This document shows positions 1 through 5,815 of a stretch of 9,452 nt of DNA, in pieces. The number at the start of each line of letters is the position of its first letter. Position 1 is the stretch's first letter. The notes beneath the pieces are model-generated. The model searched no databases, was not told where the DNA came from, and saw nothing but the letters and a program-made list of their open reading frames with translations. Origin of the DNA: Avoscillospira sp045652125 (lineage in GTDB: Bacteria > Bacillota > Clostridia > Oscillospirales > Oscillospiraceae); NCBI GenBank assembly GCA_045652125.1, contig JAZRTT010000005.1, positions 1 through 9,452 on the forward strand, read 5' to 3'. The translations under genes were made by a program, and so were the position numbers.

Positions 1-891
1 TCCCCCGCTGGAAAACCATCATGGCAGCGCTGTACTGTGGAAAGTATCCTCCGGAACGAAAAGTACAAAGGTGCCGCACTCCTGCAGAAGAAATTCACCG
101 TGGATTTCCTGCAGAAAAAGATGAAGGTCAATGAAGGCGAAGTGCCTCAATACTATGTGGAGCACAGCCATCCGGCGATCATCCATCCGGAAGAATGGGA
201 GAAAGTACAGCTGGAACTGGCACGGCGCAAAAACAGCACTCGGCGCACCAACGGCAGAAGCCCCTTTTCCGGGAAAATCGTCTGTGGTGATTGCGGTGAG
301 ATCTTCGGTGCAAAGGTCTGGCACTCCACAGACAAATACCGTCGCACCATCTGGCAGTGCAACGGTAAGTTTCAGGGCGAACACAAATGTCAGACACCCC
401 ATCTGTATGAAGATGATCTGAAGTGGCATTTTCTGACCGCGCTCAGTGAACTTCTGTCCGACCGCGAAGCCCTGTTGGAAGACGGCAGAGTCATCCTCCA
501 CGAGATGACCGACTGCACCGCCATTGATGCCCAGATAGACAGCGCCCTGCAACGGCTGGAAGAACTGTCCGCACAGCTTCGGCAGTGTGTCGCCGAAAAC
601 GCATCTCAGATCGTCGACCAGGCTGCCTACCTCACTCGGTACAGCACACTTGCAACGGAGTATGAAAGTCTGCAGGCACAGCACGAAAAGCTGCAGGCCC
701 AAAAGGAAAAACGGCAGATCCAAGCCGAAGTCCTGAACAGTTTCCTGTCTGAGATCTCCAAGCCGGAGCTCCTGCCGCTTTCCTTCAGCGATGCCCTATG
801 GCATACCACGGTCGATCATGTGAAAGTATACGAAGATGACCGGCTGGTATTTTGTTTTAGAAATAGAACAAAAACCACTGTATATCTTTAA
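1..891 (+). CDS. Large serine recombinase, C-terminal part (5' end outside window)
   Basis: This is the C-terminal portion (296 codons visible) of a large serine recombinase, the enzyme class that integrates and excises conjugative or mobilizable elements in Clostridia. The reading frame is open from base 1, with SPAGKPSWQRCTVESIL leading into the typical NEKYKGAALLQKKF end of the recombinase domain. The GTG at 37 is therefore an internal valine, not a start. In window numbering, residues about 90-135 form the zinc ribbon, with cysteine pairs C95/C98 (VCGDCG) and C120/C130. A glutamine- and glutamate-rich coiled coil spans about 172-247, the part that controls synapsis and directionality in this family. 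The protein ends VFCFRNRTKTTVYL, close to the usual end of the family. The catalytic N-terminal domain with its nucleophilic serine is not visible, so intactness cannot be judged. The gene looks richer in G+C than the two genes that follow and is probably the terminal gene of a mobile element. Confidence 0.93.
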   Translation, partial: SPAGKPSWQRCTVESILRNEKYKGAALLQKKFTVDFLQKKMKVNEGEVPQYYVEHSHPAIIHPEEWEKVQLELARRKNSTRRTNGRSPFSGKIVCGDCGEIFGAKVWHSTDKYRRTIWQCNGKFQGEHKCQTPHLYEDDLKWHFLTALSELLSDREALLEDGRVILHEMTDCTAIDAQIDSALQRLEELSAQLRQCVAENASQIVDQAAYLTRYSTLATEYESLQAQHEKLQAQKEKRQIQAEVLNSFLSEISKPELLPLSFSDALWHTTVDHVKVYEDDRLVFCFRNRTKTTVYL

Positions 892-906
892 CATAGAAAG
901 GAAAAT

Positions 907-1074
907 ATGTATCTAAATACACCACAACAAGATCCAAGCATTTTATCTACTCAGCATATTAAATTAATTTTCAATAGATTGACATTAATACGAGAAAGAA
1001 GTAGAATAATAATGAGTTATTGTATGTGCAAGGAGGTGTTTTTGTGGCAACTGCTGAACAAGTTAAAAGTTTAA
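907..1074 (+). CDS. Possible small protein (55 aa) or remnant of a regulator
   Basis: A 55-codon ORF starts at ATG 907, 15 nt after the recombinase stop, behind an AAAGGA-like ribosome binding site. It ends at TAA 1072-1074, overlapping the first ten codons of the AAA+ ATPase gene in another frame. The middle of the product, around FNRLTLIRERSR, faintly resembles the opening helix of XRE-type helix-turn-helix regulators (the RLTLARE-like start of XRE-ImmA/IrrE proteins). After that the similarity stops and the tail (CMCKEVFLWQLL) looks unrelated. It could be a truncated regulator, a leader peptide translationally coupled to the recombinase or ATPase gene, or a chance ORF. Against a functional gene, it is short and contains the full promoter and ribosome binding site of the next gene. 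I do not recognise it. Confidence 0.3.
   Translation: MYLNTPQQDPSILSTQHIKLIFNRLTLIRERSRIIMSYCMCKEVFLWQLLNKLKV
979..1007 (+). promoter_or_regulatory. Sigma-70/SigA-type promoter of the ATPase-protease operon
   Basis: A perfect -35 box TTGACA (979-984) and a -10 box TAGAAT (1002-1007, five of six consensus bases) are separated by exactly 17 nt. The predicted start lies near 1013-1015, giving a leader of about 30 nt before the GTG at 1044. No clear operator palindrome overlaps it, so expression may be constitutive. Confidence 0.75.
1030..1038 (+). promoter_or_regulatory. Ribosome binding site that fixes the ATPase start
   Basis: AAGGAGGTG matches the anti-Shine-Dalgarno almost completely and stands 5 nt before GTG 1044. 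The longer in-frame TTG start at 1020 would place this ribosome binding site inside the coding sequence and has no such site of its own, so GTG 1044 is preferred. Confidence 0.8.
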
Positions 1075-2006
1075 TTAAGGCACATATCGAGCAGGATAAC
1101 GAAAGATTTAAAACAACCGTTCTTCAGATTGCTGCCAACGAAGCCAAGCACGGACACGATACTTTTGCGCGCGAACTGAAACAATATGCAGAAAAGATAG
1201 GGAATGGCAAAAATAATTTAATCCGCATAAACAACGGTGCCAACAATATGTTTCTTGTTTCTGTTCCCTCTGCGCGATTTCTTGATTTGGTTGTTCCAAA
1301 AGAACTGCATGAGCGCATAGAGCGCATTCTAATAGAATACAGGAATAGGACTAAATTGCAAAAATATGGTTTTTGCAATAGACGGAAAATACTGATTGAA
1401 GGACGACCAGGAACAGGAAAAACTTTTACTGCATCAGTTATTGCTTCAGAATTGGGCTTGCCTCTTTACACTATACAGATGGATAAAGTTGTTACTAAGT
1501 TCATGGGAGAAACCAGCGCAAAATTGAGACAAATTTTTGATACTATATCTACATCATCTGGGGTATATTTCTTTGATGAATTCGATGCAATTGGTGCAGA
1601 CAGAAATTTAGACAACGAAGTTGGTGAGGCAAGGAGAATCCTCAATTCTTTCTTGCAATTTATCGAACAAGATTCTTCTGACAGCATTATCATTGCAGCA
1701 ACCAACAATCAGAAACTGTTGGACCAAGCTCTCTTTAGACGTTTTGACGATGTGTTGCATTATGCAATGCCTACCAAAGATGAAGTTAAACGACTGTTTG
1801 ACGCAAAACTTAGTGTTTTTGACAGAACTTTTGCCGTGTCAGACGAAGTTGTGCGCAAAGCAGAAACATTAAGTCACGCAGAAATTATCCGCGTATGTGA
1901 TGATGCAATCAAACACTCTATTCTTACAAGTACACTAATCAACAATGCATATCTCCTGAAGATGCTTGAAGACCGGATACGCGCATATATAGCAAAGGAG
2001 GCATAA
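1044..2006 (+). CDS. ietA: AAA+ ATPase, IetA-like, partner of the downstream subtilase
   Basis: A 320-residue AAA+ ATPase read from GTG 1044 (the TTG at 1020 would add eight residues). An alpha-helical N-terminal region of about 110 residues precedes one AAA module. The Walker A is GRPGTGKT (120-127), with Arg where Pro is usual. The aromatic pore-loop segment is KFMGETSAKL (about 152-161), the Walker B is FFDEFD (176-181), and a second-region motif EVGEARR lies at about 192-198. Sensor 1 is AATNN (218-222), the arginine finger is FRRFD (231-235), and SHAEII (277-282) sits in the small helical lid. All catalytic residues are present, so it should hydrolyse ATP as a ring-forming cytoplasmic remodeller. 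It is 4 nt upstream of a subtilisin-like protease, the gene order of IetAS modules. In IetAS the ATPase is reported to act with, and probably restrain or feed, the protease. The AAA+ assignment is certain; the IetA label rests on gene pairing and size. Confidence 0.9.
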   Translation: MATAEQVKSLIKAHIEQDNERFKTTVLQIAANEAKHGHDTFARELKQYAEKIGNGKNNLIRINNGANNMFLVSVPSARFLDLVVPKELHERIERILIEYRNRTKLQKYGFCNRRKILIEGRPGTGKTFTASVIASELGLPLYTIQMDKVVTKFMGETSAKLRQIFDTISTSSGVYFFDEFDAIGADRNLDNEVGEARRILNSFLQFIEQDSSDSIIIAATNNQKLLDQALFRRFDDVLHYAMPTKDEVKRLFDAKLSVFDRTFAVSDEVVRKAETLSHAEIIRVCDDAIKHSILTSTLINNAYLLKMLEDRIRAYIAKEA

Positions 2007-2010
2007 TCTT

Positions 2011-4491
2011 ATGCCTGTAGAGAAACGAAATATATTTCTGCGCGAAACACAGAATTCCTTGCCCTTTGTCTCCAAGAGTCAAAGGGCAAAAACATCTTTT
2101 CCCAACCGCGCAAACCAAAGAGAGCACGCCACGTTTATTGCTCGGAAGCTCATTGAGTGTCAACAGCAAGACTTACTTCAGAAGAATGTTGTAGCTGTTC
2201 GTCACAAAGAAGGTACATACCTAGAATTTATCGGTTTGGAAGATCACGATTTACTTATAAAGTCATTCGACAATTATACTTCGGGAATTCGGTTGCTTAA
2301 TGTACGCAAAGACAACGGAACCACAAAGGCAACCGTCTATATTCCCGCAACAAAAACAGGATATTTCCTCGAGAAGGTTCGTGCCTATGCAAATTCTCTT
2401 GATACGCTAACGGAAGGAAAAAATCCCAAAAACAACGATTTAGTTCGCAGCATCGAGGATGTAAAGCCGGCATTACTTGAGGCTTTTTGGATAGGTGAAT
2501 TGTCTGATATACCAGCTGAGACTCCTGTATGGTGCGAAATTTGGCTCCGATATGAAAATACGGATACTGAAACAACAAACGAAGATTTCTCTCTATGTTG
2601 TGAGGCCCTCAGAATCGAGGTTGGACAACAATGTATCGTTTTTCCAGAGCGACTAGTTCGGCTTGCGAAAGTATCTCATTCCCAATTGATAGGACTGCTT
2701 GAAGGCTGTAATTTCTTAGCAGAAGTTCGCAGAGCACAAGAACCAACAAGTTTTTTCGATGAACTTTGCGGTCGCGAACAGCGCGAATGGGTGGACGAAT
2801 TACTGTCTCGCACCACTGTTTATCCCTCATCCGCATCTGTGTGCGTTCTCGATACTGGAGTAATGGCTACACACCCTCTCCTTGAGCTGGCTACATGCGA
2901 AAACCACGTTCAGGCAGTTGACGAACACTGGGGAGCTAATGATCATAATGGGCATGGCACCGAAATGGCTGGTGTTGCGCTATATCATGATTTGAAAAAG
3001 AAACTTGACGGAACAGAACCAATCGAAGTTCGCCACCGCATAGAGTCTGTGAAAATACTGCCTCCATATGGTGGTAATCCTCCTGAGTTATACGGTGCAA
3101 TAACCGAACAAGCTGTCGCGTTAGCTGAAATCGCCAATCCTAACACTGATCGTAGCCTTTGTATGGCGATAACATCACCCGAGTACAACACAAAAGATGG
3201 TAGCCCTACATCGTGGTCGGCAGCAATAGACAACATAACATCGGGTGTTGGTGGAGAAGATGAAAAACGACTCTTCTTCATTAGTGCAGGAAATGTAGAC
3301 TGCACTGAAATACAATCTGCGGGTTATCCCCTGGCAAATGAACTTCACGTCATTGAAAGCCCCGGACAATCGTGGAACGCAATAACCGTTGGTGCCTACA
3401 CCAAAGATGTTAGCATTCAATCTGCTCAGTATGCAGGATTTTCCCCAGTTGCAGATAACGGGCAACTTTCTCCATACAGTTCTACATCCATGCTATTTTC
3501 TAAAAAGTGGCCTGTTAAACCAGAAATTCTTTTGGATGGAGGAAATGTTGCAACCAATGGAGCAGATTTCACGTCTTGTCCCGATTTGTCTTTGCTGACT
3601 ACTAAAAAGGATTATTTGACAACTCCTTTTACTACTACATGGGCAACCAGTGCAGCCACTGCTCAAGCAGCACATATGTCTGCACAGATCTTTGCGGAGT
3701 ACCCAGGTATTTGGCCAGAAACAGTTCGTGCTCTTTTGGTGCATTCAGCACGGTGGACACCGCAAATGGAACAGCAATTTTGCACAGACACAAAAAAGTC
3801 TGGTGGTCGAAGACACTTACTGCGCACTTGCGGGTACGGCATTCCCAATTTAGACCGAGCAATTCAATGCATGGACAATGCCGTTAATCTGATTATTCAA
3901 GGCGAAATACAGCCATATGAAAAGCAAAATGGGCATGCGCAAATGAAAGAAATGCATTTGCATCAAATTCCCTGGCCTTCAGAGATACTTCAGTCGCTCG
4001 GTGAGACTGAGGTTGAAATGAGAGTTACCTTATCATACTTTATTGAGCCAGGGCCCGGCGAAAAAGGATGGAAAGATCGATATAGATATCCTTCTTGTGG
4101 CCTTCGTTTTGATGTTATCAATACAGATGAAACTGTTGAGGATTTCAAAAAAAGAGTTAATGTAAAAATGCGTGGCGATGATAAATCTGACAGCGGTGAC
4201 GGTAGTAGCGGGAGTGACCGTTGGTTTTTAGGATCTGACAACAGAGATGTAGGATCTATCCACTCAGATTTTATCAAAGCAAGTGCAGTCGATTTGTGTC
4301 AAGCAAGATATTTGGCAGTATATCCCGTGATAGGCTGGTGGAGAGAACGATCTCATTTAGGAAAGATTGATAGCACGACTCGATACTCCTTGATTGTTTC
4401 CATTTCAGCTCCAGATGTAAGCGTAGATCTATACACTCCAATCATTACTCAAATCCCCAACACTATTGAAATTGAGATTCCCACATCATAA
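2011..4491 (+). CDS. ietS: Cytoplasmic subtilisin-like (S8) serine protease, IetS-like
   Basis: An 826-residue S8-family serine protease starting at ATG 2011, behind AAAGGAGG (1994-2001) that lies at the end of the ATPase gene. Residues 1-270 form a domain with no motif I recognise. The subtilase domain follows, with catalytic Asp281 in VLDTG, His315 in NGHGT, oxyanion Asn428 in FFISAGN and nucleophile Ser547 in ATSAATAQAA. All four are intact. A beta-rich C-terminal region (about 630-826) is interrupted by a Gly/Ser/Asp linker (723-736). There is no signal peptide, propeptide cleavage signature or membrane segment, so it should act inside the cell, unlike degradative secreted subtilisins. 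With the preceding AAA+ ATPase it forms an IetAS-type pair, in which the protease is considered the toxic effector in plasmid stability/incompatibility or phage defence. Substrate and trigger cannot be read from sequence. The protease call is certain, the IetS assignment likely. Confidence 0.9.
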   Translation: MPVEKRNIFLRETQNSLPFVSKSQRAKTSFPNRANQREHATFIARKLIECQQQDLLQKNVVAVRHKEGTYLEFIGLEDHDLLIKSFDNYTSGIRLLNVRKDNGTTKATVYIPATKTGYFLEKVRAYANSLDTLTEGKNPKNNDLVRSIEDVKPALLEAFWIGELSDIPAETPVWCEIWLRYENTDTETTNEDFSLCCEALRIEVGQQCIVFPERLVRLAKVSHSQLIGLLEGCNFLAEVRRAQEPTSFFDELCGREQREWVDELLSRTTVYPSSASVCVLDTGVMATHPLLELATCENHVQAVDEHWGANDHNGHGTEMAGVALYHDLKKKLDGTEPIEVRHRIESVKILPPYGGNPPELYGAITEQAVALAEIANPNTDRSLCMAITSPEYNTKDGSPTSWSAAIDNITSGVGGEDEKRLFFISAGNVDCTEIQSAGYPLANELHVIESPGQSWNAITVGAYTKDVSIQSAQYAGFSPVADNGQLSPYSSTSMLFSKKWPVKPEILLDGGNVATNGADFTSCPDLSLLTTKKDYLTTPFTTTWATSAATAQAAHMSAQIFAEYPGIWPETVRALLVHSARWTPQMEQQFCTDTKKSGGRRHLLRTCGYGIPNLDRAIQCMDNAVNLIIQGEIQPYEKQNGHAQMKEMHLHQIPWPSEILQSLGETEVEMRVTLSYFIEPGPGEKGWKDRYRYPSCGLRFDVINTDETVEDFKKRVNVKMRGDDKSDSGDGSSGSDRWFLGSDNRDVGSIHSDFIKASAVDLCQARYLAVYPVIGWWRERSHLGKIDSTTRYSLIVSISAPDVSVDLYTPIITQIPNTIEIEIPTS

Positions 4492-4531
4492 CAAATAAAA
4501 GGAAGAGCAGATGCTCTTCCTTTTATTTGTT
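4490..4531 (+). terminator. Bidirectional rho-independent terminator after the protease gene
   Basis: Two perfect 20-nt complementary arms (4490-4509 and 4512-4531) are separated by two bases. The core GGAAGAGCA/TGCTCTTCC is flanked by AAATAAAA and TTTTATTT tracts. It begins within the protease stop codon and ends in a T-rich run on both strands, so it can stop the operon and also anything arriving from the - strand. Confidence 0.92.
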
Positions 4532-4765
4532 GTAGATATATCAGCTCTCATACCAATTCCAAAACAACAGTTAGGGGAGCAAACTCACATTGTTGCTTTT
4601 CTCTGGAATAATTTAACGAATTGCGGTTGTTTAACGATAGCAGACCGCAAGATGTAGTATTTTCGTTTTTTAGACACACAAGCGCACCACAATATACTGT
4701 GGTGCACTTGTGTTTTGCGTTGCAAAGTTTGGAAAATCTCCCTGTTTTGGGGTAAATATAGGCAT
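4532..4765. other. Gene-poor junction between accessory operon and tRNA gene
   Basis: I see no convincing gene here. A 114-codon - strand ORF across it is partly an antisense-type reading of the tRNA gene and lacks a ribosome binding site. The stretch holds a small hairpin with perfect 7-bp arms TTGCGGT/ACCGCAA (4621-4627 and 4644-4650, 16-nt loop) and a larger hairpin at 4676-4713. The bases TTGCGGTTGTTTA (4621-4633) match 11 of 13 with 4803-4815 in the tRNA terminator, possibly by chance or as a degenerate attachment-site copy. Confidence 0.5.
4676..4716 (+). terminator. Stem-loop, possible second terminator
   Basis: Sixteen-nt arms (4676-4691 and 4698-4713) pair with a single C-A mismatch around the six-base loop ATATAC and are followed by TTTT on the + strand only. 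It could be a back-up terminator for the ATPase-protease operon or the end of a small RNA. No promoter for such an RNA is evident. Confidence 0.5.
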
Positions 4766-4813
4766 AAAAAGACCTACCGCAGGTGATACCCATTGTATCA
4801 ACTTGCGGTAGGT
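4766..4813 (-). terminator. Rho-independent terminator of tRNA-Ser
   Basis: Read on the - strand, arms 4795-4813 and 4772-4789 share ten perfect outer pairs (ACCTACCGCA/TGCGGTAGGT) and five inner pairs (GATAC/GTATC), with a short internal mismatch and a five-base loop. They are followed by C and then TTTTT. It begins 4 nt after the encoded CCA and probably also ends read-through from the methyltransferase operon. Confidence 0.9.
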
Positions 4814-4817
4814 TATT

Positions 4818-4906
4818 TGGCGGAGACGGTGGGATTCGAACCCACGTGCCGTTGCCGGCAAACTGATTTCGAGTCAGCCCCGTTATGACCACTTCGATAC
4901 GTCTCC
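4818..4906 (-). tRNA. tRNA-Ser (anticodon CGA)
   Basis: A complete class II tRNA of 89 nt including an encoded CCA (4818-4820). The acceptor stem GGAGACG (4900-4906) pairs with CGTCTCC (4822-4828), with discriminator G. The anticodon stem CTGA/TCAG holds the loop CTCGAAA with anticodon CGA (complement at 4869-4871), which reads UCG. The long variable arm TGCCG-GCAA-CGGCA is typical of tRNA-Ser, and the T arm is GTGGG-TTCGAAT-CCCAC. The 3' end faces the accessory region, a usual position for an island border, but the gene is intact and keeps its own promoter and terminator. Confidence 0.97.
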
Positions 4907-4949
4907 AGATTGCTCGTTTGATCCGCCGCTGGCGGCACTCGCCTGTGCG

Positions 4950-4978
4950 ATTATAACAGGAATTGTTCAGAAAATCAA
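4950..4978 (-). promoter_or_regulatory. Promoter of tRNA-Ser
   Basis: On the - strand a -35 box TTGATT (4973-4978) and a perfect -10 box TATAAT (4950-4955) are 17 nt apart. The start should lie near 4943, giving a leader of about 36 nt that contains the small palindrome CCGCC-AGC-GGCGG (4922-4934). The -35 box includes the TGA stop codon of the methyltransferase gene. Confidence 0.85.
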
Positions 4979-5811
4979 GACTGGTCTCTTACCCGCAGCT
5001 CCCAGAAGGCCACAGCCCCCGCCGCTGCCACATTGAGAGAATCCACCCCGTGAGACATGGGGATTTTCACCGTGTAGTCGCAGGCGGCAATGGTCTTTTC
5101 CGACAAACCGTCACCCTCTGTGCCCAAGATCAGCGCCAGCTTTTCTTCTTTTTTCAGTGCCGCATCCTCGATGGATACGGAATTCTCCGTCAATGCCAGC
5201 GCTGCTGTTTGGAAACCCAACTCCCGCAGCCGGGACATTCCCGGCTCCGGCCATTGGGTGTGGTCCCTCTCCAGCCTCGTCCAAGGCACCTGAAATACGG
5301 TGCCCATACTCACCCGGACAGCTCTCCTGCAAAGAGGATCACAGCAGGTGGGGGTCAGCAGGACTGCATCCATATGCAGTGCCGCTGCGGAGCGGAAGAT
5401 CGCCCCCACATTGGTGGTGTCCACAATGCCTTCCAAAACGGCAATGCGGCGGGCGTTCCGGCACAATTGTTCGACCGTTGGCAGCGTGGGGCGCATCATG
5501 GCGCACAAAATGCCCCGGGTCAGTTCATAGCCGGTCAGACCGGCCAGAACGTCCCGCGCTGCCGTATAGACCGGAATCTCCGGACAGCGTGCCATCAGCT
5601 CTGCGCCCTGACCCTCCAGATGCCGCCGCTCCATGAGCAGGGAAAGGGGCTTACACCCGGAATCCAGCGCCCGGTGGATGACTTTAGGACTTTCTGCAAT
5701 GAACACGCCTTTTTCCGGCTCCAGCCGGTTTCGCAGCTGTGCTTCTGTCAGAGAGGAGAACACCGAAAGCTCCGGCGCAGAAAGATCCGATAGTTCAATG
5801 ATTTGATTCAC
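4975..5811 (-). CDS. TrmH/SpoU-family RNA 2'-O-methyltransferase
   Basis: A 278-residue SPOUT-class methyltransferase that uses S-adenosylmethionine to methylate a ribose 2'-OH in rRNA or tRNA. In GTG-start numbering the three SpoU motifs are NVGAIFRSA (134-142), with the catalytic-type Arg, ILGTEGDGLS (228-237), and IPMSHGVDSLNVAAAGAVAFWE near 250-271, which forms the trefoil-knot cofactor pocket. The N-terminal half carries the FIAESPKVI segment of the substrate-recognition domain (about 37-45). I chose GTG 5811 because family members tend to begin MxxIIEIxDL-like, matching VNQIIELSDL, and because it sits just after the dehydrogenase stop with a weak GGA upstream. ATG 5838 would add nine residues, overlap the dehydrogenase gene by 23 nt and has no ribosome binding site. 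The target nucleotide cannot be inferred. It is the last gene of the hydratase-dehydrogenase operon and lacks its own terminator. Confidence 0.92.
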   Translation of the reverse strand: MNQIIELSDLSAPELSVFSSLTEAQLRNRLEPEKGVFIAESPKVIHRALDSGCKPLSLLMERRHLEGQGAELMARCPEIPVYTAARDVLAGLTGYELTRGILCAMMRPTLPTVEQLCRNARRIAVLEGIVDTTNVGAIFRSAAALHMDAVLLTPTCCDPLCRRAVRVSMGTVFQVPWTRLERDHTQWPEPGMSRLRELGFQTAALALTENSVSIEDAALKKEEKLALILGTEGDGLSEKTIAACDYTVKIPMSHGVDSLNVAAAGAVAFWELRVRDQS

Positions 5812-5815
5812 CCGA

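Noticed and set aside
19..723. 234-codon - strand frame opposite the recombinase
   Set aside because: The + strand encodes a clear recombinase end and zinc ribbon, so the opposite frame is a shadow.
1020..1043. Eight-residue N-terminal extension of the ATPase from TTG 1020
   Set aside because: The strong AAGGAGGTG at 1030-1038 would lie inside the coding sequence, and the GTG at 1044 is correctly spaced from it.
4548..4892. 114-codon - strand ORF running from tRNA-Ser into the junction
   Set aside because: Its N-terminal part (GNGTWVRIPPSPP) is the well-known false translation of a tRNA-Ser gene, it lacks a ribosome binding site, and it crosses a strong terminator.
4922..4934. CCGCC-AGC-GGCGG palindrome as terminator of the methyltransferase operon
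   Set aside because: The stem is only 5 bp and no T tract follows on the - strand; it falls in the tRNA leader downstream of the tRNA promoter.
4963..5793. 276-codon + strand frame opposite the methyltransferase
   Set aside because: The - strand frame carries all three SpoU motifs; the + strand product has none.
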